From positions 9,586,690 through 9,650,689 of the forward strand of contig CM055077.1 in the NCBI GenBank assembly GCA_029204045.2: a stretch of 64,000 nt of DNA, in the 5' to 3' direction. The notes below the pieces were generated by a model. The model worked only from the letters and a program-made list of their open reading frames with translations. It had not been told where the DNA came from and searched no databases. The position numbers and the translations under genes are program-made. Of the stretch, positions 10,533 through 20,729 are shown piece by piece. Origin of the DNA: Tillandsia leiboldiana (Eukaryota; Streptophyta; Magnoliopsida; Poales; Bromeliaceae). The first letter of the stretch is position 1, and each line of letters starts with the position of its first letter.

Positions 10533-11669
10533 TGTGAGGTCCCGGAATCCCCCGCGTAGGGTTGCCGGTTGTTGGGCAGCTTTCGGTCGCCGTTGGGGGT
10601 GTTGGTGCGCGTGTTGGGGGCCCAGAAATGGATTTGTGATGCAATTTGGGATTTGCTTGCATCATTGGAAACCCCGTGGGAAGTTGGAGGACCCGTCGGG
10701 TGTTTAGAAGTGATTTCGCGCGATTCAGATGTCAAAATTAGACTCCGGGTGAAGTCCGGATAAAAGTTTACCTCTCCGGTCGCCTTCGGGAATTTTTAGA
10801 GTTGGAATTGGGCAAATCGGACTTTAAAAATGGACCCGGCGCGGAAATCGGATCGAGTGGGCTATCCGGGGGCACTCCGCAATTTTCGGATGAGAATTTG
10901 GAGAATCGGACATCATTTCTGGACTCAGCGCGCGAAATCGCTAAGGATGGACTATTTATTTGTTGGATTTGGAGTCCGGTAGGCGTGCGCGCTTTTTGAG
11001 GCAAAGCGGCACGCGGATCGTGACACGCGTGGCACGGATCCCGAGGAGGCTGCGGCGCGTCAGGCGAGGCGCGGCTGACGCGACAGGCGCCTCTGCGCGC
11101 GTCAGGTGCACAGGGCACCCGCGCGCGGGCCACGTGGGGGCCGCCACGTGGCGGACCCCAGTTGGCGCCCGCGCGGGCGCTGGGGCGCACGCCCGTGTCA
11201 CGGGCGCGTGTCCCGCGCCTGTGGGCGGCCGGTGTCACGCGCCCGTGTGGCGCGTGAACTGCGCGGCCGCGTGGCGCGCAGGGACGCGGCCACGTGGCCG
11301 CGCTTCCTCTTGCGTGGGCCGGGTGCACCCGGGTGGGTGTGGTGCACCGGCCGGTGCACGGCGCACTGTGCACCGTGGACCGCCCCTCCCCTTTTCCTCT
11401 TTTTCTTCTTCTTCTTCCTCCCCGCAAGCGACTTCTTCTCCTTCTTTGTTTCTTTCTTCATCCGAGAGTGAGGGAGAGTGAGGGAGAAGGTCGGGGAGTG
11501 TTGCGGCGTGGCATTGTGGGCCTCGTGGAGCGCGCGAGGCTTCCGATGGGGGTGCCGCGGCGACGGCGGCGCAATCGGGTAGGTCCCGTGTGTTGGTTTT
11601 ACTGTATTTTTGTACAGTTTTGGGGCGATCTTTTAGACTGTAACTGACCCTCTTGCTCCTTTCTGTGTC

Positions 11670-12062
11670 CGGCATCGTGCACCGTTTTGCATGCGGACTC
11701 CGGCACCGTGCACCGTTTTGCGTGCGGACTCCGGCACCGTGCACCGTTTTGCGTGCGGACTCCGGCACCGTGCACCGTTTTGCGTGCGGACTCCGTTTGG
11801 CATGCGGATCCTGGCACCGTGCACCGTTTTGCGTGCGGACTCCGGCACTGTGCACCGTTTTGCGTGCGGACTCCGGCACCGTGCACCGTTTTGCGTGCGG
11901 ACTCCGTTTGGCGTGCGGATCCTGGCACCGTGCACCGTTTTGCGTGCGGACTCCGTTTTTGGTGCGGACTCCGGCAGCGTGCTCCGTTTTGCGTGCGGAC
12001 TCCGGCGGCGTGCTCCGTTTTGCGTGCGGACTCCGACGGCGTGCCCCGTTTTGCGTGCGGAT
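11670..12062 (+). repeat. 31-bp tandem array in the G1 5' LTR
   Basis: About 11-12 units built on CACCGTGCACCGTTTTGCG and TGCGGACTCCGG; some end in TTTGG plus TGCGGATCCTGG instead. The counterpart in the 3' LTR is 18487-18893, where many single-base insertions and losses occur. All long ORFs here are repeat translations. Confidence 0.85.
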
Positions 12063-12498
12063 CGCGTGGAGGCCAATTGCAAGTGTCTACGAGCAATTGG
12101 TGGCAAATCGAGGTGGGTGGCATTATCTCCAAGTTTTATGGAATGTACATTAATTCTATTAATGTAGGACTATGCATGATAGTTTATTTCCTTATGTAGC
12201 ATGCTAGATTGTTGGAATGGCTATCCCTTTATTATCGGTTAATGTGGTTATCTTGGAACTTGACCTAGCACCCCCGTCATATGTTGTATGTGTAACCAGA
12301 CTAGTAGAAAACCCTCACTTGGGCTAGGGTTATTTATGCTTAGACATCCACACTGTTCCTTCATCCCTGGACATAGTGTTTTCCTCGCCCGGGTAGTGGG
12401 CCGAGAGGTCGGGACTTGCTTTTAGTGTGGGATGCTTTTGCACTCTTGCTTGGGAGCAGAGTGGAGTCTGGTAGTTGTAGCTGGGTTGCTTATCTGTG

Positions 12499-12649
12499 CC
12501 GGGAGCCGTTTGGGTAAACGGTAGTCCCGGGAGGTCTTGTTTCCCTGTTGTGCCGTCGTAGAGGGAGCCGTTGCGCAGACGGCAGTCCCGGGCCGTCGAG
12601 TATCTTCCGGTCCGCCCTGTTGGGAACCGTTGGGGTTGACGGTGGTCCC
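12499..12649 (+). repeat. Three tandem nested-hairpin modules in the G1 LTR
   Basis: Each module has an outer stem GGGA/TCCC and an inner stem that differs between modules but still pairs: CCGTTT/AAACGG (12506-12521), GCCGT/ACGGC (12567-12583) and ACCGT/ACGGT (about 12626-12643). The copy in the 3' LTR is at about 19318-19470. A related module occurs in G3 near 41100. Confidence 0.6.
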
Positions 12650-13833
12650 AGGTCGTTGAGTGTTGTCCGACCTGTTTTGTTACCCTGAGTTGTGGGTCGT
12701 TTCTGGCTGTGGAGTATCTCCAGCCAGTGAGCCTTGTGCTGCGAGCCGTTGGCGAGGCTAGTATCTCGTGTTTCGAGTTAGCCGAGCAGCTGTGTCGTCG
12801 AGAGTTCTCCGACTGTTGTGCGAGGTATTTGGGGATCTTGAGTCCTACCGTTCTGAGTGAGCGTGGATTTTGACTAGCCTGCATATGCCAATGTTCGATA
12901 CTCTATGCCGTGCCGTTCTACTCAGTTGGAGTCGCGTCCTGAGATGCCGCTGTGGATACGATGGTTGGCCTGTTGAGGCAGTTTTCCGCAGTTGAGGCAA
13001 CGATGGGCCTGTTGAGGCAGTTTTGCGCGAGGGATGAGTTAGTAGGACAGGACGCCCCACGTAAATCCCGTCCTCTTGTGGATGTGTGGTAGTGGGCAGG
13101 AGCGTTCCTAGTCGACGGGCGCAGGCTTGACTGGACCTTTGAGGTAGTCAGTTCGTTTGGGTCGATTGAGCACCTTGGGTGCGAGTGGTCTCATTTGCTT
13201 TCATCTGTTCCACTTTTTGGAGTATCTAGATAGAGGCATGGTAGCTGTAGAGTAGCTCCAGCTTTTCTTGTTTAGTTTTCATTGCATTGTTATTTTTGGC
13301 CTCTAGTAGACTTGGTGGGCAGACCGTTGGGCTTGTTGACGGCACCCACTGAGAACTACTGTGGGAAGTAGTTCTCACACCCGTCGTGGTGTCTTTTTCC
13401 CCAGGAACTTCTTCTCCTGTTCCTGTTGCTCCAGTTGCTGATCCTTCTGACCGAGGCGAGGGAGTCGCGAGCTAGTTCCCTACCCGTCATTGGAGCGTAG
13501 CGGCACCCCTTCAGAGGAGAGCTTCAGTAGATTAGCTTACTTCTTTTCCCTCTGTTGAGAGACCTTTGTTGTGAGGTATAGAGTTGTACTTTATTTTACA
13601 GTTTGAGAGACTGATGTAGTGAGGTTATTTTTGTAGTGAGAGCTTGTACACTGATGTACTTTATTGGAGATATCTCCCTTTTGAGTTTTGTATCAGAGGA
13701 CTTGGTATACGATCGTATTTGGGAGATGGATATTGTATGATCTTCAGTTGTACAGTGTTTGGTTTCCAGTTCTTACCAGTTTACTTTCAGCTCTGATATC
13801 TGTATCTCTGTAGTTGATTCTTTCTGCAGGTTA

Positions 13834-13910
13834 GACGCTTCGTCTGTACGGCAGTTTCCGTACAGATGGCGGATCTGTTAGTGAGCCCGGGTCGCAGTTT
13901 CGACCCCGGG
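13834..13910 (+). promoter_or_regulatory. U5 double-hairpin at the end of the G1 5' LTR
   Basis: GACG/CGTC is followed by CTGTACGG/CCGTACAG (13844-13851 with 13858-13865), then CCCGGGTCG/CGACCCCGGG (13886-13910), eight bases from the LTR end. The arrangement is repeated at the end of every gypsy LTR in the window with base changes that mostly keep pairing. Confidence 0.6.
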
Positions 13911-13918
13911 GCGTGACA

Positions 13919-13945
13919 GATTAGAGTGGTATCAGAGCCTAGGTT
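13919..13945 (+). promoter_or_regulatory. Primer-binding site of G1
   Basis: TGGTATCAGAGCCTAGG begins eight bases after the LTR. It is complementary to the 3' end of initiator methionyl-tRNA, as in plant chromovirus-type gypsy elements. Confidence 0.85.
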
Positions 13946-14251
13946 GTAGGTCGTGATGGACTTAGAAACCCTAGGCTTGCGGTTGGACATTAGGATGACT
14001 ACGTGAGAGTCGTGACTTTTAGCGAGAGTCTTGATTGAGTTTTTACCTCTCCCAAGTGATGGGATGAGTGTTTGCCATGTTTACTTTCCTAAGCGATTAT
14101 GTTGGCTGCGACAACATAATGCTATGGAATGGATGACATGTCTTAGACTTTCGCTGTATTGGGTCGTGTGGTTGTTGTGTCCTGACATTTGTTGTTTTGC
14201 AGTGGGTTGCGATACCCCTGCGATATCGTGTTGTGAAAAGGACACGCCCCG

Positions 14252-14810
14252 CCCTGGCTGAGTCACCAGGAGGGCGTTTTCCCTGGCTGAGTCACCAGGA
14301 GAGCGTTTTCCCTGGCTGAGTTACCAGGAGGGCATTTTCCCTGGCTGAGTTACCAGGAGGGCATTTTTCCCTGGCTGAGTCACCAGGAGGGCGTTATCAC
14401 TGGCCGAGTTACCAGATGGATAATTATCGCTGGCCGAGTTACCAGATGGATAATTATCGCTGGCCGAGTTACCAGATGGATAATTATCACTGGCCGAGTT
14501 ACCAGATAGATAATTATCGCTGGCCGAGTTACCAGATGGATAATTATCACTGGCCGAGTTACCAGATGGATAATTATCACTGGCCGAGTTACCAGATGGA
14601 TAATTATCACTGGCCGAGTTACCAGATGGATAATTATCGCTGGCCGAGTTACCAGATGGATAATTATCACTGGCCGAGCAACCAGATGGGTGCATTGCCC
14701 CTGGTCGGGTTACCAGGTGGGCACATGCCCTGGCCGAGTTACCAGGAGGACATTTTTCCCTGGCCGAATTACCAGGAGGATACCTTCCACTGGCCGAGCT
14801 ACCAGGGGCG
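14252..14810 (+). repeat. 30-bp tandem array, about 18 units, in the G1 interior
   Basis: Units are CTGGCCGAGTTACCAG plus ATGGATAATTATC, with an earlier variant CCTGGCTGAGTCACCAGG plus AGGGCGTTTTC. Each unit contains a CTGG/CCAG or CCTGG/CCAGG inverted pair around an 8-base loop. It is open in several frames on both strands because 30 is a multiple of three, so the ORFs carry little weight. A single similar hairpin with a 7-bp stem sits in LTR G0 at about 7733-7752. Confidence 0.85.
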
Positions 14811-14891
14811 ATGCCGCCCAGTGAGAGGCGATGCCGCCCAGTGAGGGGCGATGCCGCCCAGTGAGTGGCGATGCCGCCCAGTGAGTGGCGA
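14811..14891 (+). repeat. 20-bp tandem array, 4 units, in the G1 interior
   Basis: Four near-identical copies of GGCGATGCCGCCCAGTGAG(T/A/G) directly follow the 30-bp array. Confidence 0.8.
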
Positions 14892-15239
14892 AGGTTTGGC
14901 CTGTTGAGGCGATTTTCACCTCCGGCCGAGTTACCAGGTGGTTATTTTAGTGAGATTGAGATGATCTGACAGGACGCCGAGATTTGGTGACGTCGAGTTC
15001 GTCCTGTCGGACTACCAGGAGCTCGGTTGTTGACTTGGAACCAGTTTCGTGCTTTGCTACTCAGGGCCAATTTTCCTGACAGTGTAAGCAGAAACTAGAA
15101 GGGGATCTTAGACTCCTGCAGCGGGGGAGTCGACCTCTTCTGGAGTATGTTCATGAGTTTTGCGATTGTTGAGTGGTGTACCCCATGTCTTCTGGATGAG
15201 ATCCAGGATGTTGAGCTAGTTAAGAAAGGACTGCAGTGG

Positions 15240-16060
15240 AATATCTATCACTTGGTGTATTCTCGGCGGGTGCCAACGTTAGATGCAGCGATTGGGCATG
15301 TTTAGCGGGTTGACCGAGGATCAGTGATCATGTCAGAGATAGACGGAGCGCCAGGGACCAGCTCCGGGGAGAGGCATCCAGTGCCGCCTGAGTTTGGACA
15401 GTCGAGTAGATCGAGCCCCGAGGCCGCCACGATCCCAGTCTGAGGGTCGTGAGTCTCAGGGGAGACAGAGACCAGGAGGTTCTCCGCAGCGGGATGACTG
15501 TGCCCTTGGTGGTGGGCCGCATTTTTGCGCCGCAGTGTGACCACAGGCAGTACACAGATCATGGTCTTGTCCTAAAGCGGGGTCAACAGTCGCGTTGGCA
15601 GCTTCGGCTCCTCCTCCTCCGCTCTTCCAGACAGGCGGAGCTTCGACAGGTTATGGCCAGATAGTTAGGGCCACTTTTTCGCGACTGTCCGACGAATGAC
15701 CACTCCCGAGCGAGAGCGTCCATGTCGCACAGGATGTGGACTCGGGGGCAGCTAGCCACGTGGTGGCAGATACTAATCTTATCTCCCCTTCACGCACTTG
15801 AGCGTTATTTGTTACCGGAGCATCGCATTCTTTTCTTCTGTAGGGCATTTGCTTTGTTGTATGGGCTAGAGATAGGACCCTTAGCTTGTGCTCGTGAGGT
15901 TCAGATACATGATCACGTGTTACACATAGATGAGTGTTGTTGGTCCTGCCCAGTGCAGTTAGGGCCCTGGGTTTTTGCCTATTGACCTTTTGGCTCTTTC
16001 TCAGCTCCGGGATTTCGAGGTAGTGTTGGGTATAGTACTGTGAGGATCTGAGGCCTTGAT
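15240..16060 (+). pseudogene. Degenerate gypsy gag and protease scraps in G1
   Basis: Short stretches in shifting frames resemble gypsy gag and protease. Near 15330-15420 there is a serine/arginine/proline-rich linker of the type that precedes the nucleocapsid. At 15665-15690, G-H-F-F-R-D-C-P matches the second half of a CCHC zinc knuckle. At 15975-16025, L-P-x-D-L and D-F-E-V-V-L-G match the end of the aspartic protease domain, with the following catalytic-core-like M-D-W lost. Stops and frameshifts are frequent and no domain is complete. The assignment rests on order and short motifs. Confidence 0.5.
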
Positions 16061-16066
16061 GCTTGA

Positions 16067-16592
16067 GGATGCCACACCGTTGATACACGGTGGTGATGCC
16101 ACACCGTTGATACACGGTGGTGATGCCACACCGTTGATACACGGTGGTGATGCCACGCCGTTGGTGCACGGCAGTGATGCCACACCGTTGATACACGGTG
16201 ATGATGCCACACCGTTGATACACGGCAGTGATGCCACACCGTTGATACACGGTGGTGATGCCACGCCGTTGGTGCACGGCAGTGATGCCACACCGTTGAT
16301 ACACGGTGATGATGCCACACCGTTGATACACGGCAGTGATGCCACACCGTTGATACACGGTGGTGATGCCACGCCGTTGGTGCACGGCAGTGATGCCACA
16401 CCGTTGATACACGGTGATGATGCCACACCGTTGATACACGGCAGTGATGCCACATCCGTTGATACACGGTGATGATACCACACCGTTGATACACGGCAGT
16501 GATGCCACACCGTTGATACACGGTGATGACGCCACACCGTTGATACACGGTGGTGATGCCACGCCGTTGGTGCACGGCAGTGATGCCACGTT
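16067..16592 (+). repeat. 27-bp tandem array, about 19 units, with 108-bp higher-order period
   Basis: The unit is GATGCCACACCGTTGATACACGGTG. A variant unit, CGCCGTTGGTGCACGGCA, recurs every fourth position at about 16152, 16260, 16368 and again near 16561, giving three nearly identical 108-bp blocks. Most units can fold (ACCGT/ACGGT or GCCGT/ACGGC). ORFs across it are repeat translations. Confidence 0.88.
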
Positions 16593-17342
16593 GTAGGTAT
16601 ACAACGGTGAGAGTTTTGTGGATGTTTTGGACTTGGACTGCGAGTTTGGGCATCAGCTTTATGATCGCCTTGTGAGCCAGTTTCCAGTCCCGTTCACCGA
16701 CGGTTTGGTTCCCGTCAGGGTGTTCTTTTAGTTGATGGGATCGACTTCGACCCGTGGGCCCGTTGGGGTTATGATAGCATTTTGAGCGACCAACTGTGGC
16801 ACGAGATTGTGTCTCTTGTGGATCCCTTTTAAGGGTAGCCTGCAGTTGTGTTGTCCACTCGAGTGGTTTCGGATTGGGAGGTAACCGAGTGAAGACCCCA
16901 ACTTATTGGATTTCCCTTCCTTATTGGGCGTGTCTGCAGGTATGCTTCGGGTCGTCTTGTTGAGGGTGGCACCATGATGTGGTTTGGTGCGTATTACACT
17001 TGTGGTTATTTCAGTTTCCCCCCAGCCTTTTAATGGAGCCCTTGGTTTTTCACGTCTAAGCTCAGTAGTGATGTGTTTTTTTTTCCTCGCCCGTGATTTA
17101 CTTGCTCCTTTGAGATCTGTGATTATTGGAGTACGAGGGACGCCCGTTGCAATTTCTGGCTCGATAGATGAGAGAATTGCGCATCGGGTCATACCGTACT
17201 TGTTGTTGTTGTCGCGGAGAAATCACGAGGAGCGAGTGAGGGGAGCTGGAGGCGTATTGTTAGATACCTAGCCGTGGTATTCTTGACTCCTGATGGGCTT
17301 GATCTAGTTTCGAGGATGAAACTTTCCTTTAGTGGGGGAGGA
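16593..17342 (+). other. 3' untranslated end of the G1 interior and polypurine tract
   Basis: No intact domain is seen. Segments match the 50600-50790 gypsy fragment (text around GACCGAGTGAAGACCCCA), so this is shared 3' sequence. It ends with TTTCGAGGATGAAAC and a purine tract, TTTAGTGGGGGAGGA (17328-17342), that abuts the 3' LTR. Confidence 0.65.
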
Positions 17343-20300
17343 TGTGAGGTCCCGGAATCCCCCGCGTAGGGTTGCCGGTTGTTGGGCAGCTTTCTGTCGC
17401 CGTTGGGGGTGTTGGTGCGCGTGTTGGGGGCCCAGAAATGGATTTGTGATGCAATTTGGGATTTGCTTGCATCATTGGAAACCCGTGGGAAGTTGGAGGA
17501 CCCGTCGGGTGTTTAGAAGTGATTTCGCGCGATTCAGATGTCAAAATTAGACTCCGGGTGAAGTCCGGATAAAAGTTTACCTCTCCGGTCGCCTTCGGGA
17601 ATTTTAGAGTTGGAATTGGGCAAATCGGACTTTAAAAATGGCCCCGGCGCGGAAATCGGATCGAGTGGGCTATCCGGGGGCACTCCGCAATTTTCGGATG
17701 AGAATTTGGAGAATCGGACATCATTTCTGGACTCAGCGCGCGAAATCGCTAAGGATGGACTATTTATTTGTTGGATTTGGAGTCCGGTAGGCGTGCGCGC
17801 TTTTTGAGGCAAAGCGGCACGCGGATCGTGACACGCGTGGCACGGATCCCGAGGAGGCTGCGGCGCGTCAGGCGGGCGCGGCTGACGCGACAGGAGCCTC
17901 TGCGCGCAGTCAGGTGCACAGGGCACCCGCGCGCGGGCCACGTGGGGGGCCGCCACGTGGCGGACCCCAGTTGGCGCCCGCGCGGGCGCTTGGTGCGCAC
18001 GCCCGTGTCACGGGCGCGTGTCCCGCGCCTTGTGGGCGGCCGGTTGTCACGCGCCGTGTGTGGCGCGTGAACTGCGCGGCCGCGTTGGCGCGCAGGGACG
18101 CGGCCACGTGGCCGCGCTTCCTCTTGCGTGGGCCGGGTGCATCCCGGGTGGGTTGTGGTGCACCGGCCGGTGCACGGCGCACCGTGCACCGTGGACCGCC
18201 CCTCCCCTTTTCCCTCTTTTTCTTCTTCTTCTTTCCTCCCCGCAAGCGACTTCTTCTCCTTCTTTGTTTCTTTCTTCATCCGAGAGTGAGGGGAGAGTGA
18301 GGAGAAGGTCGGGGAGTGTTGCGGCGTGGCATTGGTGGGCCTCGTGGAGCGCGCGAGGCTTTCCGATGGGGTCTGCCGCGGCGACGGCGGCGCAATCGGG
18401 TAGGTCCCGTGTGTTGGTTTACTGTATTTTTGTACAGTTTTGGGGCGATCTTTTAGACTGTAACTGACCCTCTTGCTCCTTTCTGGTCCGGCATCGTGCA
18501 CCGTTTTGCATGCGGACTCCGGCACCGTGCACCGTTTTGCGTGCGGACTCCGGCACGTGCACCGTTTTGCCGCTGCCGGACTCCGGGCAGGCACCGTTTT
18601 GCGTGCGGACTCCGTTTGGCGTGCGGATCCTGGCACCGTGCACGCGTTTTGCGTTGCGGACTCCGGCACTGTGCACCGTTTGCGTGCGGACTCCGCACCG
18701 TGTCACCGTTTTGCGTGCGACTCCGTTTGGCGTGCGATCCTGGCACCGTGCACCGTTTTGCGTGCGGACTCCGTTTTTGGTGCGGACTCCGGCAGCGTGC
18801 TCCGTTTTGCGTGCGGACGCCGGCCGGGTGCTCCGTTTTGCGTGCGGACTCCCGACGGCGTGCCCCGTTTGTGCTTGCGGATCCGTGGAGGCCAATTGCA
18901 AGTGTCTACGAGCAATTGGTGGCAAATCGAGGTGGGTGGCCTTATCTCCAAGTTTTATGGAATGTACATTAATTCTATTAATGTAGGACTATGCATGATA
19001 GTTTATTTCCTATGTAGCATGCTAGATTGTTGGAATGGCTATCCCTTTATTATCGGTTAATGTGGTTATCTTGGAACTTGACCTAGCACCCCCGTCATAT
19101 GTTGTATGTGTAACCAGACTAGTAGAAAACCCTCACTTGGGCTAGGGTTATTTATGCTTAGACATCCACACTGTTCCTTCATCCCTGGACATAGTGTTTT
19201 CTCGCCCGGGTAGTGGGCCGAGAGGTCGGGACTTGCTTTTAGTGTGGGATGCTTTTGCACTCTTGCTTGGGAGCAGAGTGGAGTCTGGTAGTTGTAGCTG
19301 GGTTGCTTATCTGTGCCGGGAGCCGTTTGGGTAAACGGTAGTCCCGGGAGGTCTTGTTTCCCTGTTGTGCCGTCGTAGAGGGAGCCGTTGCGCAGACGGC
19401 AGTCCCGGGCCGTCGAGTATCTTCCGGTCCGCCCTGTTGGGAACCGTTGGGGTTGACGGTGGTCCCAGGTCGTTGAGTGTTGTCCGACCTGTTTTGTTAC
19501 CTGAGTTGTGGGTCGTTTCTGGCTGTGGAGTATCTCCAGCCAGTGAGCCTTGTGCTGCGAGCCGTTGGCGAGGCTAGTATCTCGTGTTTCGAGTTAGCCG
19601 AGCAGCTGTGTCGTCGAGAGTTCTCCGACTGTTGTGCGAGGTATTTGGGATCTTGAGTCCTACCGTTCTGAGTGAGCGTGGATTTTGACTAGCCTGCATA
19701 TGCCAATGTTCGATACTCTATGCCGTGCGTTCTACTCAGTTGGAGTCGCGTCCTGAGATGCCGCTGTGGATACGATGGTTGGCCTGTTGAGGCAGTTTTC
19801 CGCAGTTGAGGCAACGATGGGCCTGTTGAGGCAGTTTTGCGCGAGGGATGAGTTAGTAGGACAGGACGCCCCACGTAAATCCCGTCCTCATGTGGATGTG
19901 TGGTAGTGGGCAGGAGCGTTCCTAGTCGACGGGCGCAGGCTTGACTGGACCTTTGAGGTAGTCAGTTCGTTTGGGTCGATTGAGCACCTTGGGTGCGAGT
20001 GGTCTCATTTGCTTTCATCTGTTCCACTTTTGGAGTATCTAGATAGAGGCATGGTAGCTGTAGAGTAGCTCCAGCTTTTCTTGTTTAGTTTTCATTGCAT
20101 TGTTATTTTTGGCCTCTAGTAGACTTGGTGGGCAGACCGTTGGGCTTGTTGACGGCACCCACTGAGAACTACTGTGGGAAGTAGTTCTCACACCCGCGTG
20201 GTGTCTTTTTCCCCAGGAACTTCTTCTCCTGTTCCTGTTGCTCCAGTTGCTGATCCTTCTGACGAGGCGAGGGAGTCGCGAGCTAGTTCCCTACCCGTCA

Positions 20301-20724
20301 TTGGAGCGTAGCGGCACCCCTTCAGAGGAGAGCTTCAGTAGATTAGCTTACTTCTTTTCCCTCTGTTGAGAGACCTTTGTTGTGAGGTATAGAGTTGTAC
20401 TTTATTTTACAGTTTGAGAGACTGATGTAGTGAGGTTATTTTTGTAGTGAGAGCTTGTACACTGATGTACTTTATTGGAGATATCTCCCTTTTGAGTTTT
20501 GTATCAGAGGACTGGTATACGATCGTATTTGGGAGATGGATATTGTATAATCTTCAGTTGTACAGTGTTTGGTTTCCAGTTCTTACCAGTTTACTTTCAG
20601 CTCTGATATCTGATCTCTGTAGTTGATTCTTTCTGCAGTTAGACCTTCGTCTGTACGGCAGTTTCCGTACAGATGGCGGATCTGTTAGTGACCCGGGTCG
20701 CAGTTTCGACCCCGGGGCGTGACA
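17343..20724 (+). mobile_element. 3' LTR of gypsy G1
   Basis: It has the same ends and layout as 10533-13918. The first 500 bp and the last 1.7 kb are nearly identical to the 5' LTR. Between about 17870 and 18900 the G/C-rich part and the 31-bp array differ by many one-base gains and losses, which suggests imperfect consensus rather than age. It is followed by GATTC and the resumed copia gag frame. Confidence 0.92.
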
Positions 20725-20729
20725 GATTC

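Larger units (their letters stand above)
10533..13918 (+). mobile_element. 5' LTR of gypsy G1
   Basis: It opens TGTGAGGTCCCGG and closes GGGGCGTGACA. A G/C-rich section lies at 10980-11400 and a pyrimidine-rich stretch at 11390-11460. A 31-bp array spans 11670-12062, three nested hairpins lie at 12499-12649, and U5 hairpins lie at 13834-13910. It also carries the conserved gypsy LTR core with a GTTCTCACACCCG motif near 13370. No clear TATA box was found. The long arginine/proline-rich ORFs are compositional. Confidence 0.92.
10533..20724 (+). mobile_element. Non-autonomous Ty3/gypsy element G1, 10.2 kb, inside C1 gag
   Basis: Two 3.38 kb LTRs (10533-13918 and 17343-20724) flank a 3.4 kb interior with a methionyl-tRNA primer site, tandem arrays, scraps of gag and protease, and a polypurine tract. 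The flanks are AATTC (10528-10532) and GATTC (20725-20729), a 5-bp duplication with one mismatch. The copia gag frame rejoins across it. RT, RNase H and integrase are absent, so movement would have needed enzymes in trans. The LTRs remain closely similar, so the insertion is young compared with its host. Confidence 0.9.

Noticed and set aside
11653..12199. Cysteine/arginine/histidine repeat proteins of about 160 aa in three frames
   Set aside because: They are translations of the 31-bp LTR array; 31 is not a multiple of three, so each frame cycles through the same words.
14321..14844. Repeat proteins with 10-residue periods on both strands
   Set aside because: A 30-bp array without stops is open in many frames. 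No start context, codon bias or partner domain supports translation.
16067..16592. CRISPR array
   Set aside because: Repeats are contiguous with no unique spacers, and the setting is a plant retrotransposon.
15651..16653. 317-aa minus-strand ORF across the 27-bp array
   Set aside because: The array period is a multiple of three, so both strands stay open; the flanking parts are gypsy gag/protease scraps on the other strand.
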